A stretch of DNA of 64,000 nt from Seonamhaeicola aphaedonensis (GTDB lineage: Bacteria; Bacteroidota; Bacteroidia; Flavobacteriales; Flavobacteriaceae). The stretch lies in assembly GCF_003386195.1 (NCBI RefSeq), contig NZ_QRDX01000006.1:62001-126000 (forward strand). The letters run 5' to 3'. The position numbers were made by a program, and so were the translations under genes. The notes under the pieces were generated by a model that saw only the letters and a list, made by a program, of their open reading frames with translations, ran no database searches and was not told the origin of the DNA. This document shows positions 45,569 to 55,351 of this stretch, piece by piece. Numbering within the stretch: position 1 is the stretch's first letter; each line of letters begins with the position of its first letter.

Positions 45569-47197
45569 TTATTGAATAACTAGAATATCTTTTTTAATAG
45601 TATCGCTATGTGTAAAATTCTCATTTCCCTTAAATACGAATTGCTTATGAGTTGTTTCTGGAACTGTGACGTTTTCTAAATGTACATTATCAACATCATA
45701 GAACACAAAAGCTGGTCTAAAATCGTGATGTTCTAGCTTTAAATTTACGTTTTTATAGGTAATGTTGTTTGCATATTTTACATAAAAGCCCCAAGCTGGC
45801 AACTCGCCAAACATTGAAAATTCTGGATAATCTGTTATTTTCTCGGGCACTTGTTCTAATCTGTTTAATGGCACATAAGCCATCCCTTTTGATGCTCTTC
45901 CTGGATATGTAATTTCTACATTTTCGATGGTTACGTTTTTAATATTATATCCGGGTATACCAACCACGGAAGATGGAAAAGGGTTATGAAAGAAGTCTAC
46001 TTCAGGCCCTCGTAAATCGTAGTCTATGTCGGGTCTGCCAAAAGGCACCTCTACTTTGATATCTTTAATATGAATATTTTTTACTACTCCCGGAGCATCT
46101 CCGCCTCTATGGCCTAATCTTATAAAAATGGCGTTGCCTGTATTTTTTGCTTTGATATTGGAAACGTTGATGTTTTCAATAACACCGCCATCTACACTTT
46201 CTATAGCTATGGCTGAACGGAATGTATCGTATATTTCTATACTATCAATGGTTACATTTTTAAATCCGCCGTAAGAAGCTGTTCCAAATTTTAAGGCACT
46301 GGCGCTACTCCTTATTTTACAATTTGCTATGTAAATGCTATCGTTGTAATACGCTGGGAAATATGATTTAAGGCAGATACCGTCATCTGCTGAATTTACA
46401 TCACAATTTGTGATTTGTACATTTTTACAATCGGTAATGTCCATACCGTCGTTATTCCAATAAGCTCTATTGATAATTTTTAAATTATCCAGTTTTAATT
46501 TTTCACATAATTCGAAAGACAATCCCCAGCATGCTCCATTTTGAAGATTTAGGTCTAAAACATCTACATTTTTACACATTGAAAATCTGAACAACTTAGG
46601 TCTTGCCGTCTCGTTAGGGCGCATGCGCCTGTAGTTATATTTTGGGTCTTTGCGCTCTCCTGAATGGTGTAAGCTGTCAATATTTAAAGCCAATGCTCTT
46701 CCTTGACCGTCTATTTTTCCTTGACCATATATCTTAAAATTTTTTGCCTTATAAGCTACCAAAAATGCCATATTGGAATAGTCATCACGCTTGGGAGATT
46801 CCGGACGTTCAGGCATTGGCACATCTGAATAATGATAGGGATTTGTACTTCCCAACAATACAGCATCTTCTTTTAAATAAAGACTTACGTTAGATTTTAT
46901 TACCAAGCCTCCTGAAAGATACTGCCCTTTAGGAAATACTAAGGTACCCCCATTTTCTTCATGCACCTTATCTATTAATTGTTGTAATGCTTTAGTATTT
47001 AATGTTGTGCTATTACCAACTACACCGTAATCTGTAACTAGATATTCTGTATCATTGGTCTTTTTTATATAGCCCTTATTTATTTCAATTTGAGAGACAT
47101 TTATATCTGTTTTTGGTGTTTTGTTGCATGACGCAAAAATTAAGGTCAGCATCAACGCGTATAAAACAGAACTGTTATATGTTGTCTTGTATGTCAT
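45569..47197 (-). CDS. GH28 family glycosidase, atypical active site
   Basis: A right-handed beta-helix lipoprotein of about 542 residues (signal ending IFASC). GH28 signatures NNDGMD (about 248-253) and SADDGICLKS (about 269-278) are present. The next motif, normally GHG with a catalytic-site His, reads SASALKFGT, and the RIK motif is replaced by IRLGHR. So it is GH28-like but may not be a classical polygalacturonase; related helices act on uronic acids, rhamnogalacturonan or other polymers. I use ATG 47197, two bases after the upstream stop; the frame can also open with TTG at 47203. It is the only pectinase-like gene in the window. Confidence 0.8.
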   Translation of the reverse strand: MTYKTTYNSSVLYALMLTLIFASCNKTPKTDINVSQIEINKGYIKKTNDTEYLVTDYGVVGNSTTLNTKALQQLIDKVHEENGGTLVFPKGQYLSGGLVIKSNVSLYLKEDAVLLGSTNPYHYSDVPMPERPESPKRDDYSNMAFLVAYKAKNFKIYGQGKIDGQGRALALNIDSLHHSGERKDPKYNYRRMRPNETARPKLFRFSMCKNVDVLDLNLQNGACWGLSFELCEKLKLDNLKIINRAYWNNDGMDITDCKNVQITNCDVNSADDGICLKSYFPAYYNDSIYIANCKIRSSASALKFGTASYGGFKNVTIDSIEIYDTFRSAIAIESVDGGVIENINVSNIKAKNTGNAIFIRLGHRGGDAPGVVKNIHIKDIKVEVPFGRPDIDYDLRGPEVDFFHNPFPSSVVGIPGYNIKNVTIENVEITYPGRASKGMAYVPLNRLEQVPEKITDYPEFSMFGELPAWGFYVKYANNITYKNVNLKLEHHDFRPAFVFYDVDNVHLENVTVPETTHKQFVFKGNENFTHSDTIKKDILVIQ

Positions 47198-47199
47198 TT

Positions 47200-49278
47200 T
47201 CAATTTTGTTTTCCCAAAAAAGTGTTGGGCATGTCTGTTAATTCAAATTGTAAAACGCCTCCTTTAGAAATCAAATTAAAGTCTATAATACTCGAATTAA
47301 TCTCCTCTCCATTCCACGTTACTCTTTGAATGTAAATATTGTTTGCTGTTCTACCGTTGGTAATAATTTCTAACGGTTTGTTTATTGTTTTTATGGTTAT
47401 TTTATCAAATTGTGGCGTTGTTAAAGCTAACTGTGTGCTTCCTGGAAAAATTGGATACAAGCCCATTGTAGACCAAACATACCATGAAGACATAGTACCA
47501 GCATCATCATCCATTTCCTTGATATAACCATTTGGCGATGCCGTGAATATTTTTTTTACAATTGGTGTTTCAAACTTCTCATGCGTGCCGTACCAGTTGT
47601 TAGTTACTTTGTTGAGTAATTTATCTACTAATTGTTGTGTTTTCCAGGGTGAATTGGTGTAATTATACAAATAAGGCACCTGAATATCTGGTTGATTACC
47701 AATGTTAAACAGCTCATTACTGAAGAAATAATCTAATTGGTTTTCAAATTCTTGTTTTCCTCCCATCATGGTTTGAATACCTTGTATATCAAACGGCACA
47801 AACCATCGGTATTGCCACAGGGTACCTTCGTACAGCCCATCACCGTGCATAATATCAGATTTGTCATCCATCACTAAAAATTTATCTTTCCAGAGGGTTT
47901 TGTATTCAAAAGCGCGTGCTCTGTAAAATTCTGCATCTACTTCTTTTCCTAATATTTCAGAAATTTCAGAGAGCGCCCATAAATCGTAACTAGATTCCAA
48001 AATATTGTCCGGCGATTTAAAAGGCAGGTGTTTTGCTTCTTCCTTTAATTCGTTATAAACTTCATTTAAATCAAATGGTAGCATACCTTTTCTGTAGGCA
48101 TCAAGTAACATCACCATACTATGCTCTGTTCTAATGGTTAAAAACGGTTCTGTTTCTGTTGCCCAATCTGGTTTATCTTGTTTGTATAGGCTTTTTAAAG
48201 ACAATAGCATGTCTTGATATTTTTCCGGATACAACAAAGACAATAAAGGTAATTTTGTTCTAAAGGTGTCCCAAATAGACCAACCATGAAAATATGGTGT
48301 ACTTGATTTATAAAGTTTACCATCACTACCTCTATACTCACCATTATCATCATTTATTATAAAAGGAGACTGGGTGGCATGGTAAAGATGAGTGTAAAAC
48401 ATGGTTTTAAGTGAATCGTTGTTGGTTTCAACATCTACAACACTTAGTAAATCGTTCCATGCTTTTGAAGCTTGAGATTTTACTTCTGAAAAACTTAAGT
48501 TTTCTGATGCTTTTAAGTTTTGAATAGCACTGCTTTTATCAACAACCGATAGTGCACACCTTAATAATACATCTTGTTTTTCAATGGTAGAAAAATTGAT
48601 AATCAACTTTGATGCCTCGTTTTTTATTTCCATTGGCTGTTGATTAAAAGAGATGGCATAGTAAAATGTGTACTTCCCTTTATTACAAACATTTACACTA
48701 GTAATTTTTCCACTTATAATTCCATTTTCTATCTGATGTTCATCAGAAATATGCTTAACATAAGCGCTGGCTAAATCGATAGTAAACCCAGCGTTTTCAG
48801 ATTTCGGGAATGTATACTGATGAAAACCTACTTGACGCGTTGCTGTAAGTTGCGTTTGTACTTCATTATTTAGTTGAACAGAATAATATCCTGCTTGAGC
48901 CTTTTCACTTTCTTTTGAAAAACTAACACTATTTGGAATTGAATCGCCTTCTGAAATAAAAAAAGGTAAAATTCTTAGATTACCTCCTACACCTCTACAG
49001 CCTACTCCCGAAAATCTGGTATTTGAAAAACCAATAATTTCTTTAGCTGTATAATCGTACCCAGAATGTGCTATAGGATTGGTATCTGGGCCAGGTTTTA
49101 CCATACCAAATGGTACCGAAGCCGATACATCTGTTTGTCCGTGGTCATCTGCGGTACAGATGAAAGGGTTGATGTAGTCTACGTTTTGTTTTGATTCTAC
49201 AGTAGAAACATCAGCATGCTTTTGGCATCCTAAAACAACACAAAAAATTATGATAATATGACTGGTATACCTCAACAT
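47200..49278 (-). CDS. GH92 alpha-mannosidase (copy B)
   Basis: A lipoprotein of about 692 residues; I take ATG 49278 (MLRYTSHIIII, lipobox VVLGC) since the longer opening at 49305 would start inside a terminator-like hairpin and lack a signal. YINPFICTADDHGQTDVSASVPFGMVKPGPD and GYDYTAKEIIGFSNTRFSGVGCRG are clear GH92 N-terminal motifs. The late motif is EMDDDAGTMSSWYVWSTMGLYP: aspartate sits where the general acid glutamate is expected in enzymes such as BT3990. The gene is third in the susC operon. Confidence 0.9.
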   Translation of the reverse strand: MLRYTSHIIIIFCVVLGCQKHADVSTVESKQNVDYINPFICTADDHGQTDVSASVPFGMVKPGPDTNPIAHSGYDYTAKEIIGFSNTRFSGVGCRGVGGNLRILPFFISEGDSIPNSVSFSKESEKAQAGYYSVQLNNEVQTQLTATRQVGFHQYTFPKSENAGFTIDLASAYVKHISDEHQIENGIISGKITSVNVCNKGKYTFYYAISFNQQPMEIKNEASKLIINFSTIEKQDVLLRCALSVVDKSSAIQNLKASENLSFSEVKSQASKAWNDLLSVVDVETNNDSLKTMFYTHLYHATQSPFIINDDNGEYRGSDGKLYKSSTPYFHGWSIWDTFRTKLPLLSLLYPEKYQDMLLSLKSLYKQDKPDWATETEPFLTIRTEHSMVMLLDAYRKGMLPFDLNEVYNELKEEAKHLPFKSPDNILESSYDLWALSEISEILGKEVDAEFYRARAFEYKTLWKDKFLVMDDKSDIMHGDGLYEGTLWQYRWFVPFDIQGIQTMMGGKQEFENQLDYFFSNELFNIGNQPDIQVPYLYNYTNSPWKTQQLVDKLLNKVTNNWYGTHEKFETPIVKKIFTASPNGYIKEMDDDAGTMSSWYVWSTMGLYPIFPGSTQLALTTPQFDKITIKTINKPLEIITNGRTANNIYIQRVTWNGEEINSSIIDFNLISKGGVLQFELTDMPNTFLGKQN

Positions 49279-49293
49279 AAAGCAGTGAAAAAT

Positions 49294-49321
49294 AAAGGCA
49301 GACATGGAAATATCTGCCTTT
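49294..49321 (-). terminator. Intercistronic hairpin after susD (attenuating terminator)
   Basis: On the minus strand, AAAGGCAGA and TCTGCCTTT form a perfect 9-base stem with a 10-base loop, followed by ATTTTTC. It lies 71 bases after the susD stop and immediately before the next gene, inside an otherwise continuous operon. Such a leaky terminator would make susC/susD transcripts more abundant than the distal enzyme genes, as is usual in these loci. Confidence 0.75.
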
Positions 49322-49391
49322 AAAAAACTAAACTAACTCAAATAGAAAAAAATACTTTCCTACTTTTCTTTCTATCCTCTTACTATACGCT

Positions 49392-51050
49392 TTAGTAATT
49401 AGGATTTTGAATTAAAGAACCTTCAGACAAAGCCACTTCGGAATCAGGTATAGGTCTTACCAAATGTGTCCCTGAGCTAAAAGCGCCATGATCAACATTA
49501 TGTGGGTTGTACATATTTAAACGTTCCTCTAATTTTCCTGTTCGTTTTAGCACAGCCCATCTATCTTCTTCTCCAGCAAGTTCTATAGCTCTTTCATCTA
49601 AAATAGTATCAATATTTACCGAGGTATAATGATTCACTACACCCGTTGCACGTTCTCTTACTCTGTTTAAATGACTTAGAGCCGAACTTGTATTCCCAGC
49701 TCCCAAATGAGCTTCTGCAGCGATAAGATGTGTTTCTGCTACTCTAAACACAAACGTATCTCTAGAGCCTCCATTTTCGGCATCAATTCCAACATCATCG
49801 AACTTTTTAAATATTGGGAAATTTGTTCTAAGTACATTAGAGGAATATTGATATATAACTCCTGGAACATTATCTGGTAACCCAAATAAATACTGATCTG
49901 GTTGATACACCCAATACCTATTCAATTTATCTGCTAACTCCGCTGCATCTATAGGTTCTTTAGGATAGTACGCAATGGTATCACCTACAACAACATTATC
50001 AGAACCTTCTGGAGATGTGAATGTAGCTTCCTCATCAGCAAATAACACTCTATGCAAAGTTACTTCATCCCTAGAATCGTTATTAGCTAATAGCTCATAA
50101 AAACGAGGTGTTGGCATTAAACCGGTGTTGTTCGCCCCATAAGGATTGGATCTTCCAATTCCAACATAATCATTTACTGGATTCATGAAAATTCCATGCT
50201 TTGAATTATTTCTATCATCAAAATTACCACCAGGACCATATTGTACAGCAAAAAGAACCTCAGGATTTACTTGATTTCCGTAATCGAATACTTGGCTGTA
50301 TGTTTGACTTCTAATATCGTAAGTACCTATTGCTTGTTCAGCTAAACTAGCTGCTGTTGCAAAATCTGAAGCACTACCAAATGATTTATAAGCTCTAGTT
50401 AAATAAACATCTGCCAATAAGTGTTGTGCAGCACGTTTAGATATTCTTCCTGTTTGTGGATTGTCTCCTAGATTAGGTATAGCAGCTTCTAAATCAGCTA
50501 TAATTTGAGTAAACGCCTCTTCTTCAGATGATCTCACATAATCTGTTCGAATAGAATTTGTTTCATTTAATTCTAAAACAATACCTCCAAAATGTCTTAC
50601 TAAATTGTAAAATCCAAGCGCCCTCAGTGCTTTGGCTTGAGCAATGCCATTATCTCTGATAGGTAAATTAGCATCACTCCAGCTAATTTGGTTCTCGTAA
50701 CGATTAATAACCGTATTAGCATCTGAAGTTAAACCATAATTTGCACCCCAAAAATTTCCTGAATTACCATCACTGGCCGTTAGACCAAAATAATCGTTTA
50801 TAGGTGTATTACTCCTAACATCATCCTGTGAAGTAAACATATCTGTACCAGAGAACATAATGCCGTAATTCTTGTATACAGCACGTAAATTAATATACAT
50901 TCCTGCTACTAACTGGTCTGCATTATCTTCATCTATGAAGTTCTCGGCTACTAAACCTCCGTAAAACTCCTCTTCTATATAGCCATCACAGGCAGAAAAT
51001 AATAAGCCTAGCAATAAAACTATGTTTTGTATTTTAAAAATTGATTTCAT
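49392..51050 (-). CDS. SusD/RagB family outer-membrane glycan-binding lipoprotein
   Basis: A 552-residue SusD-like lipoprotein (signal ending LLFSAC, cysteine 20, followed by DGYIEEEFYG). Helical tetratricopeptide-like segments include NGIAQAKALRALGFYNLVRHFGG (about 128-150) and RISKRAAQHLLADVYLTRAYK near 200; the C-terminal HLNRVRERATG and LDERAIELAGEEDRW motifs are characteristic. It forms the extracellular lid on the SusC channel and recognises the glycan. It is 18 bases downstream of susC. Confidence 0.97.
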   Translation of the reverse strand: MKSIFKIQNIVLLLGLLFSACDGYIEEEFYGGLVAENFIDEDNADQLVAGMYINLRAVYKNYGIMFSGTDMFTSQDDVRSNTPINDYFGLTASDGNSGNFWGANYGLTSDANTVINRYENQISWSDANLPIRDNGIAQAKALRALGFYNLVRHFGGIVLELNETNSIRTDYVRSSEEEAFTQIIADLEAAIPNLGDNPQTGRISKRAAQHLLADVYLTRAYKSFGSASDFATAASLAEQAIGTYDIRSQTYSQVFDYGNQVNPEVLFAVQYGPGGNFDDRNNSKHGIFMNPVNDYVGIGRSNPYGANNTGLMPTPRFYELLANNDSRDEVTLHRVLFADEEATFTSPEGSDNVVVGDTIAYYPKEPIDAAELADKLNRYWVYQPDQYLFGLPDNVPGVIYQYSSNVLRTNFPIFKKFDDVGIDAENGGSRDTFVFRVAETHLIAAEAHLGAGNTSSALSHLNRVRERATGVVNHYTSVNIDTILDERAIELAGEEDRWAVLKRTGKLEERLNMYNPHNVDHGAFSSGTHLVRPIPDSEVALSEGSLIQNPNY

Positions 51051-51068
51051 TTTCTTAACAATTAATAA

Positions 51069-54000
51069 TTATAATGATACGTTTAATCCAAATAACACTG
51101 TCTTAGTCAAATATGCAGAGCTATATGAGTTTTGCAGTCCAGTTTCTGGATCTGGCCCTTCGTAATCTGTGAAAATAAATGGATTTTGAATATCTAAAGA
51201 TAATCTCATGCCACTTAACTTTAACTTATCTAACGCATCAGATGGTAATGTATAAGTAAACCCAATATTCCCAACCTTAACAAAATCAAATTCCTCATAA
51301 TAATATTCTCCAGGATGTGCATAAGATAATGCTGGTCTTGAAGCATTTGGATTATTAGGCGTCCAATAGTCTAAATTGATTTTATTAAACTTTGCTTGGT
51401 CATTTTGATAAGGCGCAAAGTTTTGATAAAACTCTGAGTGTCCTAAAGACCCTTGACGGGTGTTAATTTGAACTCTGGCTTCAAAGTTCTTGTAAGTAAA
51501 AGTATTTGTCATACCTCCAAACCAATCTGGTGTTGGGCTTCCAATAACCACTTTATCTTCATTATTAATAACACCATCACCATTTTGATCAACAAACTTA
51601 TATTGTCCAGGCCTTGCTCCAAATGAAGCGGCTTCTGCGTATTCATCTAACTGCCAAATACCCTCATTTTCAAATGAAAAAATAGCAGCTGGATCTTCTC
51701 CCACTTTTGTTACACCATGACGTCCAAAAGGTACTTCTTCAACATCACCCTCAATCTTTAAGATTTCAGCTTCATTTTTCGAAAAGTTAAAACTTGTACG
51801 CCATCTAAAGTTTTCGGTTTGAATGTTGGTTGTGTTCAGTACGATTTCAACACCTCTATTTCTAACCTCTCCAAAATTTCCAATTGCGGAACCAAAACCA
51901 GAGATAGCTAATAAACTTCTTGGAAACAAGCTACCATCTGTATCTTTATTATAGTAGTCAAAAGTTAAGTTCACCCTATTATTGAACAGTCCTAAATCAA
52001 TACCTATATTTGTTTCTGTAGATACGGCCCATGTTAATTCACTGTTTGGCAAACCTCCAATAACCTGTGCTGTAACCAAATCGTCTCCAAATAAATAAGT
52101 TCCTCCACTTAAAGATGAAAAAGATTGGTATGGCCCTACAGTATCAATATTTCCTGTTTGCCCATAACTTAATCTTAACTTCATGTTATTAAGCCAAGAC
52201 ACATTTTGCATAAATTCTTCTTGAGATAGTTTCCATGCAAATGCTGCAGATGGGAAAAAATCCCACTTATTACCTTCTGCTAAACGAGAAGCTCCGTCGT
52301 AACGTCCTGTAAGAGTTAAAAGGTATTTATCCTTATGAGAATAGTTTAACCTACCTGCAAAAGACGCTATATTCTCTTTTATAAAACCACTATGGAATCT
52401 ACGAACATCCGTTCCTTGACCAGTATTAAAGAATAAAAACTCATCTGCTAGATTACGGGTTTGTATATCTCCTCTTTCGAACTCTTTATGGAATAACGAG
52501 GATATTATAGTTGCTTTTAAATTGTTGTTTTCATCTATATCGAAATTCATGTTGGCAATATTATCCCAAGTGTATGTTACTATAGATGCAGACTCATAAA
52601 TTGCTCTGGTTCTACGTGGATCATTTCTAGCTGCTTTAGTCAATAAAGCCCTATGTTCTCCAAATCTATTATATACCAAACTTGGAGAGAATTGCGTTTT
52701 AAGACTTAACCAATCTAATGGCTTATATTCCAAAAATGCATTCGCTATAATATCAAACCTTTTGGTATTAACCCTCCAAGCACCATTCTTTTCATAAATA
52801 GGATTAATGAAACGTTGATCTTGTTCGTCAGGTATAAAATCAATAGTACCATCATCTTCATAAGGATTAACTGTAGGCGCCAATCTAAATGAACTCCTAA
52901 ACAACTCACGGCTACCTTCTTCTCTTTCAGAAAAAGCGATATAAGACTTAACTCCAAATGTTAATTGATCATTTACTTTTTTAGATATCGACCCCGCAAG
53001 GTTATATCTTTCAAAATCCTCTATACCAACTACACCTTCATCTTTTAAATAACCCAAAGATGCATTGTAGACCAAACCATCGTTTCCACCAGAGGCGGAT
53101 AATGTATGACTAGTTTGGATTCCTGTTTCTTGAAACATTCCAATCCAGTCCGTATAATTGCCATTTAATGCATTTGCTTGCTCTTCTGCTCCAATGAATT
53201 CTACTGTGGTATCTGGAACAATGCTATTGTAATCTGAAGCAGTTGCTGGGCCAGCATTAAGCAAATTACCAAACTCCCTAGCTCTAACCACATCATTAAC
53301 AAAGGCTACATATTCATCGCCATTATAAAAGTTCGGCGAATTTACTACACTACGCACACCAAAAGTCGCATCATAATTGAAGCGTGTTCTTCCTTCAACA
53401 CCACTCTTAGTAGTTATGATTACTACACCATTAGCACCTCTTGCTCCATATATAGCAGTAGAAGATGCATCTTTTAGGATATCTATTTGCTGAATGTCTG
53501 CAGGATTTAATGCATTGATATTATCAACAAAAATTCCATCAACAACATACAAAGGCGACCCTAGATCACTTCCCGGGCTATCACTAACACCGTCGTTACC
53601 TTGATTTGTATTTCTAATAGATCCATTACCTCTAATATTAATAGACAATGGTGCACCTGGCTTATTATTAAGCGTACGTACATCAACACCTGCTAAACGT
53701 CCTTGTAAAGCCTGAGCTACATCTGTTTTTCTTTGCTCAACAACATCGTCGCTTCCTATAGACGCCACAGAACCTGTTAAGTCTTTTCGTTTAACAGCTC
53801 CATAACCAATAACAACTACCTCATCTAACTGCGCGGTATCTTCTTCCATTTGAGCATTTAATGGCGACTGCCCCGTATACGTGATTTCTAATGTTTTGAA
53901 ACCTAAATAAGAAAATACGATAACGTCTCCGTTAGTAGCTTGTATTTTATAGTTACCATCAAAATCAGTTGCTACACCTGTTGTCGTTCCCTTAACTAGA

Positions 54001-54122
54001 ACATTTACACCTGGTATAGGCACATTCAACCCATCTGTAACCACACCAGAAACAGTATCCTGAGCAAATGCTACAGACGAGACCCCTATAAAGAGGATTA
54101 ATAATAGTTTAAGTCTTTTCAT
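51069..54122 (-). CDS. SusC/RagA family TonB-linked outer-membrane transporter
   Basis: A 1017-residue TonB-dependent transporter. After the signal peptide (GVSSVAFAQ) comes a carboxypeptidase-regulatory-like domain (about 22-95, VSGVVTDGLNVPIPGVNVLVKG), the SusC TonB-box region (ETAQLDEVVVIGYGAVKRKD-like, about 95-115), the plug (VAQALQGRLAGVDVR; PLYVVDGIFVDNINALNPADIQ; ATAIYGARGANGVVIITTK) and a 22-strand barrel. It imports oligosaccharides released at the cell surface. It is the first gene of the ten-gene operon ending with HTCS. Confidence 0.97.
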   Translation of the reverse strand: MKRLKLLLILFIGVSSVAFAQDTVSGVVTDGLNVPIPGVNVLVKGTTTGVATDFDGNYKIQATNGDVIVFSYLGFKTLEITYTGQSPLNAQMEEDTAQLDEVVVIGYGAVKRKDLTGSVASIGSDDVVEQRKTDVAQALQGRLAGVDVRTLNNKPGAPLSINIRGNGSIRNTNQGNDGVSDSPGSDLGSPLYVVDGIFVDNINALNPADIQQIDILKDASSTAIYGARGANGVVIITTKSGVEGRTRFNYDATFGVRSVVNSPNFYNGDEYVAFVNDVVRAREFGNLLNAGPATASDYNSIVPDTTVEFIGAEEQANALNGNYTDWIGMFQETGIQTSHTLSASGGNDGLVYNASLGYLKDEGVVGIEDFERYNLAGSISKKVNDQLTFGVKSYIAFSEREEGSRELFRSSFRLAPTVNPYEDDGTIDFIPDEQDQRFINPIYEKNGAWRVNTKRFDIIANAFLEYKPLDWLSLKTQFSPSLVYNRFGEHRALLTKAARNDPRRTRAIYESASIVTYTWDNIANMNFDIDENNNLKATIISSLFHKEFERGDIQTRNLADEFLFFNTGQGTDVRRFHSGFIKENIASFAGRLNYSHKDKYLLTLTGRYDGASRLAEGNKWDFFPSAAFAWKLSQEEFMQNVSWLNNMKLRLSYGQTGNIDTVGPYQSFSSLSGGTYLFGDDLVTAQVIGGLPNSELTWAVSTETNIGIDLGLFNNRVNLTFDYYNKDTDGSLFPRSLLAISGFGSAIGNFGEVRNRGVEIVLNTTNIQTENFRWRTSFNFSKNEAEILKIEGDVEEVPFGRHGVTKVGEDPAAIFSFENEGIWQLDEYAEAASFGARPGQYKFVDQNGDGVINNEDKVVIGSPTPDWFGGMTNTFTYKNFEARVQINTRQGSLGHSEFYQNFAPYQNDQAKFNKINLDYWTPNNPNASRPALSYAHPGEYYYEEFDFVKVGNIGFTYTLPSDALDKLKLSGMRLSLDIQNPFIFTDYEGPDPETGLQNSYSSAYLTKTVLFGLNVSL

Positions 54123-54192
54123 TGTAATTCATTTAGTTAATTCGTTAAATTTTCTGTGAAATTAGATTAATACCCTAAATTCGATATGTAAA

Positions 54193-54220
54193 ATTGACCC
54201 AAATACATGGATTTATTGCT
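54193..54220 (-). promoter_or_regulatory. Candidate HTCS operator before susC
   Basis: On the minus strand AGCAATAAAT followed by CCATGTATTTGGGTCAAT, 71-98 bases before the susC start. It shares ATAAATCCATG-ATTTG with the site before the FucP/GH38 operon. The surrounding 54123-54465 gap separates the divergent susC and MIOX genes and must contain both promoters. No other gene was seen in it. Confidence 0.7.
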
Positions 54221-54318
54221 TAATTAAAACTTCTTCATTGCAAAATATTAACGTTTTTTTGTTAATCTGAAAGCTACAAAAATTACTACATCTACACTTG
54301 ATACATTGTATAATTTTC

Positions 54319-54335
54319 CATGTTTTTGAATTATT
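54319..54335 (+). promoter_or_regulatory. Weak HTCS-like site facing the MIOX gene
   Basis: CCATGTTTTTGAATTAT on the plus strand matches about 11 of 17 positions of the motif found in front of the three minus-strand operons (CCATG, then TTTGA, T and A spaced alike). It lies about 130-147 bases before the MIOX ATG in the right orientation. If real, it would bring MIOX and the symporter under the same regulator; the match is imperfect. Confidence 0.35.
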
Positions 54336-54465
54336 TGTCCTTTCCAAAAATTGTTTAAAACTATACTTTTGAGTTAGGTTATTCCTACCGACTAGGCGAA
54401 ATAAGCATAGACGATTTGCTTAACAGAAAACTGTATTCCGTTTAATTACTTTGAAATTAGAATTT

Positions 54466-55323
54466 ATGGAAAAATCCCCCTTAAAAAATATAGAACATTG
54501 GGAAGACGATTTGTTAAAGCGTTACCCGGACCCTGAACTCCCAAAAAAGGAGAAGGAGGAGTTTAGAAATTATGAAGATTCTGAACGGGCTGAAACCGTT
54601 AGAGAGTTTTACAGACTTAATCATACCTTTCAAACCTATGATTTTGTGTGCAAAAAAGAGGCTGATTTTTTACAATTTAACCGAAAAGAAATGTCACTAT
54701 GGGAAGCTGTTGACTTCCTTAACACGTTAGTGGATGATAGTGACCCAGATATAGATTTAGACCAATTACAACATTTACTGCAAACATCTGAAGCTATAAG
54801 AGCTGATGGTCACCCAGATTGGTTTGTTTTAACAGGTTTTTTACATGATGTTGGTAAAGTTTTATGTTTGTTTGATGAACCGCAATGGGCTGTGGTAGGT
54901 GATACATTTCCTGTAGGATGTAAATTCTCTGATAAAATTGTACATCCTGAGTTTTTTTCAGAAAACCCAGATTCTACAAACCCAAACTATAATACTAAAT
55001 ATGGAATCTACAAACCCAATTGTGGTTTAGATAACGTTAAAATGAGTTGGGGGCATGACGAATATTTATATCAAATCATGAAGGATTATTTACCAGAACC
55101 AGCATTGTATATTATAAGATATCACTCATTTTACGCGCAACACCGTGAAAACGAATACAGTCATTTGATGAACGATAAAGACCATGAAATGTTTGAATGG
55201 GTGAAGAAATTCAATCCTTACGATTTATACACAAAAGCTCCTGTAAAACCTGATGCTGAAGCCTTAAAACCTTATTACCAAGAACTTGTTAAAAAATACT
55301 TACCAGAAACACTAAAGTTTTAA
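54466..55323 (+). CDS. myo-Inositol oxygenase (MIOX)
   Basis: A 285-residue cytoplasmic enzyme of the MIOX family, which converts myo-inositol to D-glucuronate with oxygen and a di-iron centre. All six iron ligands known from the mouse enzyme have counterparts: His103 ([10 protein letters not shown]), His127-Asp128 (GFLHDVGK), His197 (WGHDEY), His220 (RYHSFYAQH) and Asp253 (NPYDLYTK). I start at ATG 54466; a TTG at 54451 would add five residues. The enzyme is widespread in eukaryotes and uncommon in bacteria. It lies opposite susC and is followed 28 bases later by a sodium symporter, so inositol taken up from the medium is the likely substrate. Confidence 0.94.
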   Translation: MEKSPLKNIEHWEDDLLKRYPDPELPKKEKEEFRNYEDSERAETVREFYRLNHTFQTYDFVCKKEADFLQFNRKEMSLWEAVDFLNTLVDDSDPDIDLDQLQHLLQTSEAIRADGHPDWFVLTGFLHDVGKVLCLFDEPQWAVVGDTFPVGCKFSDKIVHPEFFSENPDSTNPNYNTKYGIYKPNCGLDNVKMSWGHDEYLYQIMKDYLPEPALYIIRYHSFYAQHRENEYSHLMNDKDHEMFEWVKKFNPYDLYTKAPVKPDAEALKPYYQELVKKYLPETLKF

Positions 55324-55351
55324 AAACTAAAACTAAACCAACTAAATAATA

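Noticed and set aside
45569-49278. Pectin utilisation locus
   Set aside because: GH28 and uxaABC would fit pectin, but no pectate lyase, rhamnosidase, GH105 or pectin esterase is present, whereas eight alpha-mannosidase-type or N-glycan enzymes are.
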